Source: Pseudomonadota bacterium
GTDB lineage: Bacteria > Pseudomonadota > Gammaproteobacteria > UBA4575
Assembly (NCBI GenBank): GCA_009839635.1
Contig: VXPJ01000083.1
Location: 1 to 18,907 of the forward strand
Length of the DNA: 18,907 nucleotides
Reading direction: 5' to 3'
Part shown: in pieces, positions 1-7,968 of the stretch
Layout of the letters: every line of letters starts with the position of its first letter
Position numbering within the stretch: position 1 is the first letter of the stretch
Position numbers and translations under genes: made by a program
The notes under the pieces: generated by a model
The model's input: the letters and a program-made list of their open reading frames with translations, nothing else
What the model was told of the DNA's origin: nothing
The model's database searches: none

Positions 1-782
1 ACCCCTTGAATGAACCACTTTGTAAAGAAGACTTTGACAGCTACAAGGATTTTCAGGAGTTTGACGACGAAACGCTCTGGAACTACGAGGTCGGCTTCAA
101 GTCATCATTTGAGAATCTCACGGTTAACGGCTCAGTGTTCTATTCCGATATCGATGACCTTGGTGTAAATATCGATGCAGGTATGTGTTCATCCCGTGTG
201 ACCATCAGCGTGCCCGAATCCCATACTGCAGGGGCCGAACTGGAGATTTCCGCCCGTCCCACCCGCTCCTTGCACGTCAGTTTTTCCGGAAGCTATGTGG
301 AAGCCGAGTTTGACTCCACGGTGACCGCGCCTGACGGAAGCGTGCTTCACGGTATCGAGGATGGCAACCGCATACCTTCGGTGCCCGAGTGGCAACTCTC
401 GGGATCGGCCACCTACATGCTCCCTGGCGTTCTCAGCGCGGACGAGAGCTATATCACCGCGTCCTGGCAGTATGTGGATACCAGCATCACACAATCTGGG
501 GACCAAGTCCCAGGGGAAGACATCTTTCCCACCAATTTCGCCTATGCGGGAACCCCTGCTGACCAGACCACGAAAGTTGACCTGACGCTCAACTCATACC
601 ACTTGTTCAATCTGTCTGCGGGCCTTGTGTATGAAGCACTGGAACTCACGATTTTTGCAAAAAACATCACGGACGAAAACCCGAAGCTGTCCTTCGATCG
701 AGAAAGAGGCGGCGGTGCTCGCCTTGGTTACCGGGTCGGCCAGCCCCGCACCTTTGGCGTAACTGCACGTATGTATTTCTGA
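1..782 (+). CDS. TonB-dependent outer-membrane receptor, C-terminal part (5' truncated)
   Basis: The frame is open from the left window edge to a TGA at 780-782, so the N-terminal signal, TonB box, plug and much of the barrel lie outside. About 259 residues are visible. They show the alternating amphipathic strand pattern of an outer-membrane barrel: an early NYEVGFKSSF strand, a SVFYSDIDDL strand, FAKNITDENP near the end, and the terminal strand ending VTARMYF. The final aromatic residue is the usual signal for BAM-dependent insertion. The NLxxKNIxDxNP-like motif before the last strands is typical of TonB-dependent receptors. The family imports ferric chelates, cobalamin or other large ligands using TonB/ExbBD energy; the ligand cannot be told from this portion. 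It is convergent with the CDGSH gene and separated from it by a strong hairpin. Family call is fairly secure; substrate unknown. Confidence 0.85.
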   Translation, partial: PLNEPLCKEDFDSYKDFQEFDDETLWNYEVGFKSSFENLTVNGSVFYSDIDDLGVNIDAGMCSSRVTISVPESHTAGAELEISARPTRSLHVSFSGSYVEAEFDSTVTAPDGSVLHGIEDGNRIPSVPEWQLSGSATYMLPGVLSADESYITASWQYVDTSITQSGDQVPGEDIFPTNFAYAGTPADQTTKVDLTLNSYHLFNLSAGLVYEALELTIFAKNITDENPKLSFDRERGGGARLGYRVGQPRTFGVTARMYF

Positions 783-849
783 CACGTTGCGAGATGGTCT
801 GGCATGAAGCGGCTGGGCTAAGGCATCCATTGACTACCGGATTATATCC

Positions 850-876
850 GTACGGGCCTTTGTAAAAGGCCCGTAC
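850..876. terminator. Perfect 12-bp hairpin between convergent genes
   Basis: The arms at 850-861 (GTACGGGCCTTT) and 865-876 (AAAGGCCCGTAC) are perfectly complementary around a 3-nt loop (GTA). It lies between the receptor stop (782) and the CDGSH stop (887) of two convergent genes, where a bidirectional terminator is expected. Neither side carries a clean T-run, so it is not a textbook Rho-independent terminator. It could also be a 3'-end stabilising structure. Confidence 0.6.
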
Positions 877-886
877 ACTGAACTAC

Positions 887-1303
887 TTAGCCTGTAAAGC
901 CAATTTTCGTGTGTGTACCGTCGCAAAACGGACGGTTATTGCTGTGCTGACACCGGCATAACCCCCCCACCTTGCGCATTATCTCTTTCTGTTGCGTATC
1001 CTGGATACAGGCCACACCCCGGAAGATCAGCGGGCCATTGGCCTGCACCTTGATTTCCAGAACCCCGTTGCTGACCAAGTCATCCTGCGAGACAGGAGGA
1101 ATCACAAACTTGCCATCATCTCGGAAACCGGTAGCCTTGTGCTGCCCGTCACAATAGGGTTTGTTCTTGGAATTCCCGCAACGGCACAGATACAACTCTT
1201 CGCTCTTCTCAAGTAGCTCACCATCGCTGTCGAACAACTCAAGCTGACCTACAATGTGCAAAGGGCCGTCTACAATTGAAGTAATCCTGTTTCCCCGACT
1301 CAT
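887..1303 (-). CDS. Tandem CDGSH iron-sulfur domain protein
   Basis: Predicted 138-residue protein with two CDGSH-type domains. The first has ligands C40, C42, C51 and H55 (CRCGNSKNKPYCDGQH). The second has C116, C118, C127 and H131 (CRCQHSNNRPFCDGTH). Each three-Cys/one-His set is the known ligand set for a redox-active, labile 2Fe-2S cluster in the mitoNEET family. In bacteria these are soluble proteins of uncertain role, thought to act in electron or cluster transfer. The usual Ser/Thr of CDGSH is Gln in domain 1 and Thr in domain 2. The ATG at 1303 is chosen because TGGAGG (1310-1315, read on minus) sits 6 nt upstream and because longer versions would run into the pepN end. It follows pepN by about 49 bp on the same strand and is probably co-transcribed with it. 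Confidence 0.88.
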   Translation of the reverse strand: MSRGNRITSIVDGPLHIVGQLELFDSDGELLEKSEELYLCRCGNSKNKPYCDGQHKATGFRDDGKFVIPPVSQDDLVSNGVLEIKVQANGPLIFRGVACIQDTQQKEIMRKVGGLCRCQHSNNRPFCDGTHTKIGFTG

Positions 1304-1352
1304 GATCGGCCTCCAGGCAAGCGAATCCTTGGGATGGATCCATTCCAGCATC

Positions 1353-4007
1353 TCATTGCGCAGACTCCAGGCTTTTTGAAACGATCTCGTACACATCCCC
1401 CGAGAGGTCCCGGTGTGCTGCAATACGCTCCAGCTGTTCATGCATCTTGTGCCTGCAGGGAGTGGAGTATTTTCGCCAGCGCATCAATGAACGGGCCAGG
1501 CGTGAGGCAACTTGGGGATTGAGCTTGTCCAAAGCCAGCACTTGTTCTGCAACAAAGGCATACCCGCTGCCATCGGGTTCATGGAATGCACAGGGGTTTC
1601 CCGAAAACACACCGATCAGAGCACGCACCTTGTTGGGGTTTTGCAAGCTGAACAGGGGGTGTCCCATCAGGCTTTTGACGTTCTCCAGCACACCTGGGAC
1701 TCTCGAAAGTGCCTGGAATGCAAACCATTTTTCCATGACCAGCGGATCGTGTGACCATTGCTGCTCAAATGACGAAAGCACCTGCTCGCGTTCATCGCAT
1801 TCCCGATGCAGCAAGGCCCTGATGGCGCCCGCCTGCTCGGTCATGTTACTCGCCCTGACAAACTGCTTTAGTGCCAACCTCCTGTATTCGTCCTCATCCA
1901 GGGTAGTCAGCAATTGCAAACAGACATTCTGTAACCGTCTGCGTGCCATTTCCTCCGTACTGTAGCGGTATTCATCCTCCCTGTAGCAAGCCTGGTAAAT
2001 CCTGAGCAGATCCTGTTCCAGATACCGCGCCACAGACAGCGATAACTGATCACATGCAGATACAACTTTTTGCATGTCGACCTCGTCCAGATGTTCTTCC
2101 ACATCCCTCTCACTCGGTAAAATAAGCAACTCGGCCAGAAAACTCAGGTCTGGCGTGTCAGCCTGCATCGTGTGCTCCAGCGCCTGTTTCAATTCAGAAA
2201 CGGAATCCGAAACTTCAGGACTTTTTGAACCTGTGACCCACTCCAGCAACACGTTCAGTGCCAGCTGGTTACCTGCATTCCACCGGTTGAAGGCATCCGG
2301 CGAGTGCTTCAGAAGCCAGGCAAGCTGCGCGTTGCTGTAGTCAAAGCACACACGTACCGGTGCAGAAAATTCCTGCAGCAAATCAGGCACCGGCTTCTTT
2401 TCTATGTTTCTGAATACGAAGGTCTGCTGCGAATCATCGACAAGCAATACAGTGCTTGGGCCATCACCAAGGCCATGCTCACCGGATTCCAGAGAAAGGA
2501 CATCGCCACTTGAGGAGTCCAGCAACGAGAACTTGACGGGGATTACAAAAGGCTGTTTCGACTCGCTTTCCGAGGTGGGTGGACAAGACTGCCTGAAAAT
2601 GAGTTTGTATGTACAGGATGTGCCATCCCACAGATCACCCACTTCCAGAACCGGTGTGCCTGCCTGCTCATACCAGCGCTTGAACTGTGTTAGGTCTGCA
2701 GCATTGGCATCGGCCATCGCCGCTGCGAAATCATCCGTGGTCACCGCCTGGCCGTCGTGACGCTGGAAGTACAGGTCCATTCCCTTGCGGAATCCGTCCG
2801 CGCCAAACATGCTCTGGTACATGCGTACGATCTCAGCACCTTTCTCGTACACGGTGAGGGTATAGAAATTATTGATTTCCAGATAGGAAGCCGGTCGTAC
2901 CGGGTGTGCCATGGGGCTGGCATCCTCTGCAAACTGGTAAGTGCGTAAATAACGCACGTCGTGGATACGTTTCACCGCCCGTGAGGTTACATCCGCGGTA
3001 AACTCCTGGTCCCTGAAAACGGTTAGCCCTTCCTTGAGGCTTAACTGGAACCAGTCCCGGCAAGTCACGCGGTTCCCTGTCCAGTTGTGGAAGTACTCGT
3101 GCGCCACCACGGCTTCAATCGTCATGTAGTCCATATCGGTTGCGGTATCAGGACGGGCAAGAACACAACTCGAATTGAAGATGTTGAGCCCTTTGTTCTC
3201 CATGGCTCCCATGTTGAAATCGTCCACAGCCACGATCATGTAGATATCCAGGTCGCATTCAAGTCCGAAACGCTGTTCATCCCAATGCATCGCTTTTTGC
3301 AAGGAGCAAAGCGCATGTGCACATTTGTCGGCATTATGCTTTTCCGTGTAGATGCGCAAGACGATGTCCTTGCCCGATGCGGTGCGGTGGCTGCCCTGCA
3401 AATACACCAGGTCCGCAGCAACCAGGGCAAACAGATAACAGGGTTTGGGGAAAGGATCTTCCCACACGGCGAAATGCTGGCCATCATCGCAATCACCCTG
3501 CTCCACCGGGTTGCCGTTGGCCAGCAATACCGGGTAGCGGGCCTTGTCCGCCTGTAAGCGCACGGTATAGACCGACATCACGTCAGGACGATCCAGAAAA
3601 TAGGTGATCTTCCGAAATCCCTGGGCTTCGCATTGGGTACAGAAATTCCCGCTGGATTTGTACAAGCCTTCCAGGGAGGTATTGGTTTGCGGGGTGATCG
3701 TCGTTTGAATGCCCAGTTCGAACTTTGCCGGCACCTCAGGGATCAGTAGGGTCCGGCTTGTCTGCGTGAACTGTCCGGCAAGCAGGCGTTGCCCGTCAAG
3801 TTCAACATGGTTCAGTACCAGGTTTTCACCATCCAGCACCAGCGCTGTATCCGAGCCTGCCATGTCCGGATTGCGAACCACCTGAAGTTTGGAAGTGACT
3901 ACCGTGGACTCCTCACCGAACTGAAACGCCAGGTGAACATGCGTAATCAGATAAGGCGGGGGTGTATAATCCTTCAGGTATACCGGCTGAGGATGACCTT
4001 CTTTCAT
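1353..4007 (-). CDS. pepN: Aminopeptidase N (M1 family alanyl aminopeptidase)
   Basis: Predicted 884 residues, close to the 870 of E. coli PepN and alignable from end to end. It is a cytosolic zinc metallopeptidase removing N-terminal residues from peptides in the late steps of protein turnover. Visible signatures are the substrate-anchoring GAMEN motif (267-271), the zinc motif HEYFHNW beginning at H303 with H307, and the third ligand E326 in LKEGLTVFRDQEF. The N-terminal beta-domain contains TALEGLY-like SLEGLYKSSG and CTQCEAQGFR, the latter also present in E. coli. The long helical C-terminal domain ends NPQVASRLARSLMRW...LSGDVYEIVSKSLESAQ. The start is placed at the ATG at 4007 (MKEGHPQPVYLKDY), which matches the family N-terminus. 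The frame stays open to 4181, but that extension would overlap trhO. It diverges from trhO with 72 bp between start codons. Confidence 0.96.
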   Translation of the reverse strand: MKEGHPQPVYLKDYTPPPYLITHVHLAFQFGEESTVVTSKLQVVRNPDMAGSDTALVLDGENLVLNHVELDGQRLLAGQFTQTSRTLLIPEVPAKFELGIQTTITPQTNTSLEGLYKSSGNFCTQCEAQGFRKITYFLDRPDVMSVYTVRLQADKARYPVLLANGNPVEQGDCDDGQHFAVWEDPFPKPCYLFALVAADLVYLQGSHRTASGKDIVLRIYTEKHNADKCAHALCSLQKAMHWDEQRFGLECDLDIYMIVAVDDFNMGAMENKGLNIFNSSCVLARPDTATDMDYMTIEAVVAHEYFHNWTGNRVTCRDWFQLSLKEGLTVFRDQEFTADVTSRAVKRIHDVRYLRTYQFAEDASPMAHPVRPASYLEINNFYTLTVYEKGAEIVRMYQSMFGADGFRKGMDLYFQRHDGQAVTTDDFAAAMADANAADLTQFKRWYEQAGTPVLEVGDLWDGTSCTYKLIFRQSCPPTSESESKQPFVIPVKFSLLDSSSGDVLSLESGEHGLGDGPSTVLLVDDSQQTFVFRNIEKKPVPDLLQEFSAPVRVCFDYSNAQLAWLLKHSPDAFNRWNAGNQLALNVLLEWVTGSKSPEVSDSVSELKQALEHTMQADTPDLSFLAELLILPSERDVEEHLDEVDMQKVVSACDQLSLSVARYLEQDLLRIYQACYREDEYRYSTEEMARRRLQNVCLQLLTTLDEDEYRRLALKQFVRASNMTEQAGAIRALLHRECDEREQVLSSFEQQWSHDPLVMEKWFAFQALSRVPGVLENVKSLMGHPLFSLQNPNKVRALIGVFSGNPCAFHEPDGSGYAFVAEQVLALDKLNPQVASRLARSLMRWRKYSTPCRHKMHEQLERIAAHRDLSGDVYEIVSKSLESAQ

Positions 4008-4079
4008 AATGCCTGCGGGAGTCCTGGTGAAGCGCACAGCATAAGCAAAACCCGGATGAATTTCATCGCCCCACTGCAC

Positions 4080-4904
4080 ATGACAAATTCGATCACTAAT
4101 ATCGCAGGCTATCAGTTCAAGGCCGTGGCAGATGTCAGCACAGTGCACATGCAAGTGCAGGCCTTGTGTGCACAAACCCACCTGAAGGGAACCGTGTTTG
4201 TCAGCCCGGAAGGAATCAACCTGAGTCTGGCAGGATCTGCAACCGATGTTGACTATGCCCTGAGCCAGTTGGGCACGGTTTGTGGTTTTGACCGTCTGCT
4301 ACTAAGTGCCACCCATTCAGACACGATCCCTTTTAAACGCCTGCTGGTGAAAACCCGCAGGCGGCTGGTGCCGGACCCTGAGCCAGCTGGACCTGCACGC
4401 GATCAGGGTTCCGTAGATCCTTCCTACATTACCAGTGACGAACTCAGAAGGTGGCTCAGTGCCGGGCGTGAAATCACTTTGCTGGACTTGCGCAACAGCT
4501 TTGAATATGAACTCGGGACCTTTGACCATGCGACACATCTTGGATTACGGCATTTCAGGGAATTGAAAAGTACCACTCCCAAGCTTGCAAGGCTGGCGAA
4601 AGAAAAACCTGTAGTCACATTCTGTACAGGGGGAATCCGTTGCGAAAAGGGTGCCCCCTACATTGCCAGCCTAGGCTTCAGGGAGATCTACCAGCTCAAG
4701 GGGGGTGTGCTGGACTATCTGAAAAAATTCAAGGGCGAGCACTGGCACGGAGACTGTTTTGTGTTCGACGAGCGTGTCAGTCTTGACTGTATGCTCAGGC
4801 CTACATTCACCAAGCTTTGCCGCATCTGCCAGACCGTTTTGCAAGCAGATGGGACGCAACTGTGCACCTCCTGCAGCCAGCCTGAAGCAGCAGGCCAGAC
4901 GTAG
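4080..4904 (+). CDS. trhO: TrhO-type rhodanese-domain tRNA uridine(34) hydroxylase
   Basis: Predicted 274 residues. TrhO (YceA) proteins take part in O2-dependent 5-hydroxylation of U34 in certain tRNAs. The N-terminal ferredoxin-like region contains VSPEGINLSLAG (about 42-53). It is followed by a basic KTRRRLVPD segment and a rhodanese domain (about 117-235). The active-site loop reads FCTGGIRCEKG with C182 and C188, matching the family's CTGGIRCEK. The C-terminus carries FVFDERV and a CRIC...CTSC pair that resembles a short metal-binding knuckle. The ATG at 4080 is preferred because it gives the family-like N-terminus. An in-frame ATG at 4056 is possible, and neither has a strong ribosome binding site. 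Stop TAG at 4902-4904 lies one base before the tatD ATG, so the two are probably co-translated. E. coli TrhO is longer at the C-terminus. Confidence 0.87.
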   Translation: MTNSITNIAGYQFKAVADVSTVHMQVQALCAQTHLKGTVFVSPEGINLSLAGSATDVDYALSQLGTVCGFDRLLLSATHSDTIPFKRLLVKTRRRLVPDPEPAGPARDQGSVDPSYITSDELRRWLSAGREITLLDLRNSFEYELGTFDHATHLGLRHFRELKSTTPKLARLAKEKPVVTFCTGGIRCEKGAPYIASLGFREIYQLKGGVLDYLKKFKGEHWHGDCFVFDERVSLDCMLRPTFTKLCRICQTVLQADGTQLCTSCSQPEAAGQT

Positions 4905-4905
4905 C

Positions 4906-5706
4906 ATGGAACTCGTCGATATCTGTTTCAACCTCACCAGCGACACCTTCCGAAACGATGAAGCGCAGGTGATCGAACGTGCACGGCAGGCAGGCGTACG
5001 GCATTTTGTCATCACGGGATCGAGCGTGGCGGACAGCGAGCATGCGGTACGGCTTTGCGCGCAGTACGAGGACGCCTGGGCCACAGCAGGTATCCACCCT
5101 CATCTGGCAAGAGAATTTTCGGATGAATCCCTCCATAGGCTACAGCAAATTGCAGCACATGAGAAAGTTTCAGCCATCGGCGAGACAGGACTGGACTATA
5201 ACCGCAACTACTCGAGCCCGGCCCAGCAAAAAGCGGCATTTCAGGCCCAGCTTGAACTGGCTGCTGAACTTGCACTGCCTGGGTTTTTGCACCAGCGGGA
5301 CGCACATGCAGACTTTGCCAGAATACTAACCCGAATTCGCGATCGGCTCACACGTGTGGTAACACACTGTTTCACCGGCACTACCAGCGAACTTGACTGC
5401 TATATTGACCTGGACTGCCATATCGGCATTACCGGCTGGATCTGTGATGAACGACGGGGTCAGCATCTGCACGAAATCATCCCGCGTATTCCCGCCAACC
5501 GTCTGATGATCGAAACCGATGCGCCCTACCTGTTGCCCAGGAATCTGCCCGCCGATGCCACTTTTCCAAAGCCCAGGGGCAGACGCAACGAGCCAGCATA
5601 CCTGCCGCACATCTTGCGTACCGTGGCAGACTGCCGGGGAATCTCTGAAGCGCAGGCCGCAATGGAAACGACCCGAACGGCCAAGGATTTCTTTTCGATC
5701 GGATAG
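4906..5706 (+). CDS. tatD: TatD-family metal-dependent deoxyribonuclease
   Basis: Predicted 266 residues, aligning throughout with E. coli TatD (260 residues). It is a TIM-barrel metal-dependent nuclease with 3'-5' exonuclease activity linked to DNA repair and degradation; the name reflects its old linkage to the Tat operon and it is not part of the Tat translocase. Visible metal and active-site residues include E93 in IGETGLDYNRN, H129 in FLHQRDAH, H154 in THCFTGT and D205 in IETDAPYLLPR. As in E. coli TatD, the N-terminal HxH of the YcfH/YjjV branch is absent (ICFNLTSDTF). This places it in the TatD subgroup proper. The ATG at 4906 starts one base after the trhO stop, indicating translational coupling. 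In-frame extensions upstream lie inside trhO and are rejected. bolA follows after 53 bp. Confidence 0.93.
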   Translation: MELVDICFNLTSDTFRNDEAQVIERARQAGVRHFVITGSSVADSEHAVRLCAQYEDAWATAGIHPHLAREFSDESLHRLQQIAAHEKVSAIGETGLDYNRNYSSPAQQKAAFQAQLELAAELALPGFLHQRDAHADFARILTRIRDRLTRVVTHCFTGTTSELDCYIDLDCHIGITGWICDERRGQHLHEIIPRIPANRLMIETDAPYLLPRNLPADATFPKPRGRRNEPAYLPHILRTVADCRGISEAQAAMETTRTAKDFFSIG

Positions 5707-5759
5707 GTTCTCTCAAACTGGATATGGCCTGAGTACCCCGCGACTGCTATAGGTACGAA

Positions 5760-6077
5760 ATGGTCATACAGACAAGCATCGAACACAAGATCCAGGGTGC
5801 GCTGCAGCCTGCCTTCCTCGAAGTGGCAAACGAAAGCCACATGCACAACGTAGCGCCCGGATCAGAATCACATTTCAAGGTGACCGTAGTCAGTCGCGAG
5901 TTTGACGGCAAGCTGCCGGTGGCCAGGCACCGCATTTTGAACCGGCTGCTCGCAGAAGAGCTGGCGGGTACCGTGCATGCCTTGTCGCTGCACACATACA
6001 CCCCTGAAGAATGGCAGGCCAAAAACGGCGAAATCAGGAAATCCCCGCCGTGCATGGGCGGGTCAAAAGCCGGCTGA
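5760..6077 (+). CDS. bolA: BolA family protein
   Basis: Predicted 105 residues, the standard BolA length and alignable end to end with E. coli BolA. BolA proteins partner with monothiol glutaredoxins to coordinate 2Fe-2S clusters and also act as stress and morphology regulators that bind DNA. Visible are the conserved SHMHNVAPGSESHFKVTVVS stretch in the first half, the RHR segment, and VHALSLHTYTPEEW with conserved histidines near the C-terminus. The end SPPCMGG matches the SPPC tail of E. coli. The ATG at 5760 has only a weak AGGT upstream. It closes the plus-strand trhO-tatD-bolA group and converges on the pseudo-receiver gene with only 14 bp between stop codons. I see no obvious terminator in that gap. 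Confidence 0.95.
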   Translation: MVIQTSIEHKIQGALQPAFLEVANESHMHNVAPGSESHFKVTVVSREFDGKLPVARHRILNRLLAEELAGTVHALSLHTYTPEEWQAKNGEIRKSPPCMGGSKAG

Positions 6078-6091
6078 CACCCCGGAAATCA

Positions 6092-6469
6092 TCACCCCAG
6101 GCGGTCCAGCGCGGATTGGATGTGCGCCTCCTCGATGGGGTACTGGAATGTTGCAAAAAACCGGTACCGCTCGCACAGCTTGTCCAGCTGGTGAGCGTAT
6201 TCGTGCTCATAGAACACGATCAGGTGCATCTGCGGGTTTTGCTGGGCCACCGCAATCAGTGATTCCAGACTACTAGTACGGTCCCTGAAATCCGACTGGT
6301 AGTTGAACTCCGCAACCACCACATCTGGCTTGAGCTTTTTCAGCGCTACCAGTGCCTTGCGCATGCTGAATACCACGCGGGTTGTGTACCCGTAACGCTT
6401 GTAAAGCGGAACAAAATCAGGATACCCGCCCAGCTCGACGATCGAGAGCAGCGATTTTTCAGCACCCAT
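6092..6469 (-). CDS. Small protein with receiver-like fold lacking phosphorylation residues
   Basis: Predicted 125 residues. I do not recognise a named family. The alternation of hydrophobic strands and helices follows a response-regulator receiver: LLSIVE (strand 1), KALVALKKLKPDVVVAEF (helix 2 and strand 3), MHLIVFYE (strand 4), and FFATFQYPIEEAHIQSAL (strand 5 and helix 5). The positions that would carry phosphotransfer chemistry are changed. The phosphoacceptor site is E54, the acidic pair is reduced to E12, and the conserved Lys before the Pro is Q109. If the fold call is right, this is a pseudo-receiver. There is no output domain, membrane segment or signal peptide. The ATG at 6469 has GAGG about 5 nt upstream. 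It is the last gene of the minus-strand group, 30 bp after the Nudix gene. Confidence 0.75.
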   Translation of the reverse strand: MGAEKSLLSIVELGGYPDFVPLYKRYGYTTRVVFSMRKALVALKKLKPDVVVAEFNYQSDFRDRTSSLESLIAVAQQNPQMHLIVFYEHEYAHQLDKLCERYRFFATFQYPIEEAHIQSALDRLG

Positions 6470-6499
6470 ACGCCTCAGTCTTTGGCGTGGCCGATACTG

Positions 6500-7063
6500 T
6501 CAATAACGGGTGATTTCATAATTGTGGCCCAGCCTGCGCATATCACCATAGTGCAGCGGGAAGCTGTTATTCTGCTTGTCGTCAAAATACAGTTCCAGAC
6601 TTTCCCGGATCACCGGAAAGGCAATGTCCTGCCATGGAACTTCTGACTCGTCCATCAATGCGACTTCCAGACTCTCCGCACCCGGGCTTGCACGCCCTTC
6701 TACCAGGACACCGCGGAATATCAGATACACTTGGTTGATATGGGGAAGGTTGTAGAGGCTGTACAGGCTCAGATTCACCACTTCCGCCTTGGCCTCTTCA
6801 TGCGTTTCACGTGCAGCGGCCTCAAGAGTGGTTTCCTGATTCTCCATAAAGCCCGCCGGCAATGTCCACTTCCCATAGCGTGGTTCGATAGCCCGCTTGC
6901 ACATCAGGATGCGGCCCTGCCACTCTGCGATACACCCGGCAACAATTTTCGGGTTGTGATAAAAAATTTCCTGACAGGACGTGCACACGAAACGCGGCCT
7001 GTTGTCGCCATCGGGTACGGTTAACGAAATATCTGCAGAACCACAACTGCTACAAAATTTCAA
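6500..7063 (-). CDS. Zinc-ribbon Nudix hydrolase (NADH/ADP-ribose pyrophosphatase-like)
   Basis: Predicted 187 residues. An N-terminal zinc ribbon has C4, C7, C27 and C30, followed by YHNPKIVAG, typical of Nudix proteins with this ribbon. The Nudix box begins at G71 and reads G-x5-E77-x7-R85-E86-x2-E89-E90, giving the Mg-binding glutamates. The late Gly of the box is Lys (K92) and the hydrophobic position before it is Thr, a variant box. Such enzymes cleave nucleoside diphosphates linked to another moiety; NADH, ADP-ribose or FAD are candidates, but the substrate cannot be assigned. The start is TTG at 7061-7063. It is supported by an unusually long Shine-Dalgarno match (7066-7074) and by the ribbon cysteines beginning at residue 4. 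It follows the sulfurtransferase by 25 bp. Confidence 0.88.
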   Translation of the reverse strand: MKFCSSCGSADISLTVPDGDNRPRFVCTSCQEIFYHNPKIVAGCIAEWQGRILMCKRAIEPRYGKWTLPAGFMENQETTLEAAARETHEEAKAEVVNLSLYSLYNLPHINQVYLIFRGVLVEGRASPGAESLEVALMDESEVPWQDIAFPVIRESLELYFDDKQNNSFPLHYGDMRRLGHNYEITRY

Positions 7064-7065
7064 AC

Positions 7066-7074
7066 GATCACCTC
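7066..7074 (-). promoter_or_regulatory. Extended Shine-Dalgarno for TTG-started Nudix gene
   Basis: On the minus strand this reads GAGGTGATC, nine bases complementary to the 3' end of 16S rRNA. It lies just upstream of a TTG codon (7061-7063), with no ATG available before the first zinc-ribbon cysteine. The long match decides the start and probably compensates for the weak start codon. Confidence 0.75.
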
Positions 7075-7088
7075 ATCCAGAGAAGCCA

Positions 7089-7937
7089 CTAGTCTCCAGT
7101 CGCGACAGGTCGTGCGGGGTCTTTTATCCACTCGCTCCATGAGCCGACATACAGTCGTGTCCAGGGAAGCCCTGCAATCCTCGTTGCAAGGATGTTGTGG
7201 CAGGCCGTAACGCCCGAACCACACATGTTGATAATCTGCTCCGGCTGACGTTCTGAGAACCAGGGCTCATAGCGGCGCATCAACTCAGCGGCAGTCAAAA
7301 ACACCTTCTCTTGGTCGAGATTACCTGCAAAGGGGCAGCTGGTGGCCCCAGGCACATGCCCGGGCACTGGGTCGGTTTTCCGGTCCTTGCCGGTGAATCT
7401 TTCGCCGGACCGGGCATCCAGCAAGCGGATTTCCTCCTGTTCAAGCTGTTGCTGTACAAATTCTATATCCACCCACATCGCCGCATCGGCCTGGCCGACA
7501 AATGAACTGCGCGGTCTGTCCCGGGTCACCGTCTCAAGCACTCGCCCCTCAGCCATCCACTTCTTGATTCCACCATCCAGCACTGCGACGTTTTTATGGC
7601 CGACCCAGTTGAGCAACCACCACATGCGCGCGGCAAAGGCACCTGAGAGATCATCGTAACAAACTACCTGGGAATCATTCTGCACGCCCCACACACACAG
7701 CTTCTCCACGAAACTGTCTGCACTTGGCAACGGGTGACGCCCTGATGTATGTGACATTGGGGAAGACAGGTCTCGATCCATGTCTGCATACTGCGCGCCG
7801 GGGATATGACCCTTTCTGAACTTGTTCAGACCGCCTTCAGGTTCCTTGAGGAGGTACCTGCAATCAAAGATAAACCAGTTTTCCTGATCCAGGTTTCGAG
7901 ACAGATCTTCCGTTGAAATTATTGTGTGGTGGCCCAT
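7089..7937 (-). CDS. sseA: Two-domain sulfurtransferase (thiosulfate / 3-mercaptopyruvate type)
   Basis: Predicted 282 residues made of two rhodanese domains, the length of SseA-type enzymes. The N-terminal domain (about 5-130) is structural and has no catalytic Cys loop. It contains HIPGAQYADMDRDLSS and VLDGGIKKW. The C-terminal domain (about 155-275) carries the persulfide-forming Cys in MCGSGVTACHN, C239 in a CGSGVT loop. CGSGVT is the pattern of 3-mercaptopyruvate sulfurtransferases, whereas thiosulfate sulfurtransferases usually have CRKGVT. In a sulfur oxidiser such a protein could move sulfane sulfur to acceptors, but the donor is not shown by the sequence. The ATG at 7937 has GGAGGGA (7944-7950) 6 nt upstream. 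It follows the Cys-rich orphan by 31 bp and precedes the Nudix gene by 25 bp, all on minus. The symbol is a family assignment, not proof of substrate. Confidence 0.9.
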   Translation of the reverse strand: MGHHTIISTEDLSRNLDQENWFIFDCRYLLKEPEGGLNKFRKGHIPGAQYADMDRDLSSPMSHTSGRHPLPSADSFVEKLCVWGVQNDSQVVCYDDLSGAFAARMWWLLNWVGHKNVAVLDGGIKKWMAEGRVLETVTRDRPRSSFVGQADAAMWVDIEFVQQQLEQEEIRLLDARSGERFTGKDRKTDPVPGHVPGATSCPFAGNLDQEKVFLTAAELMRRYEPWFSERQPEQIINMCGSGVTACHNILATRIAGLPWTRLYVGSWSEWIKDPARPVATGD

Positions 7938-7968
7938 CAGGGGTCCCTCCGCCAGTTTGGTGTGTATT

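Noticed and set aside
3087..3557. Plus-strand frame opposite pepN
   Set aside because: Antisense shadow over the GAMEN and zinc-motif region of pepN; no ribosome site or family resemblance.
4008..4181. N-terminal extension of PepN
   Set aside because: The extension overlaps trhO on the other strand and has no match to PepN N-termini; ATG at 4007 matches the family.
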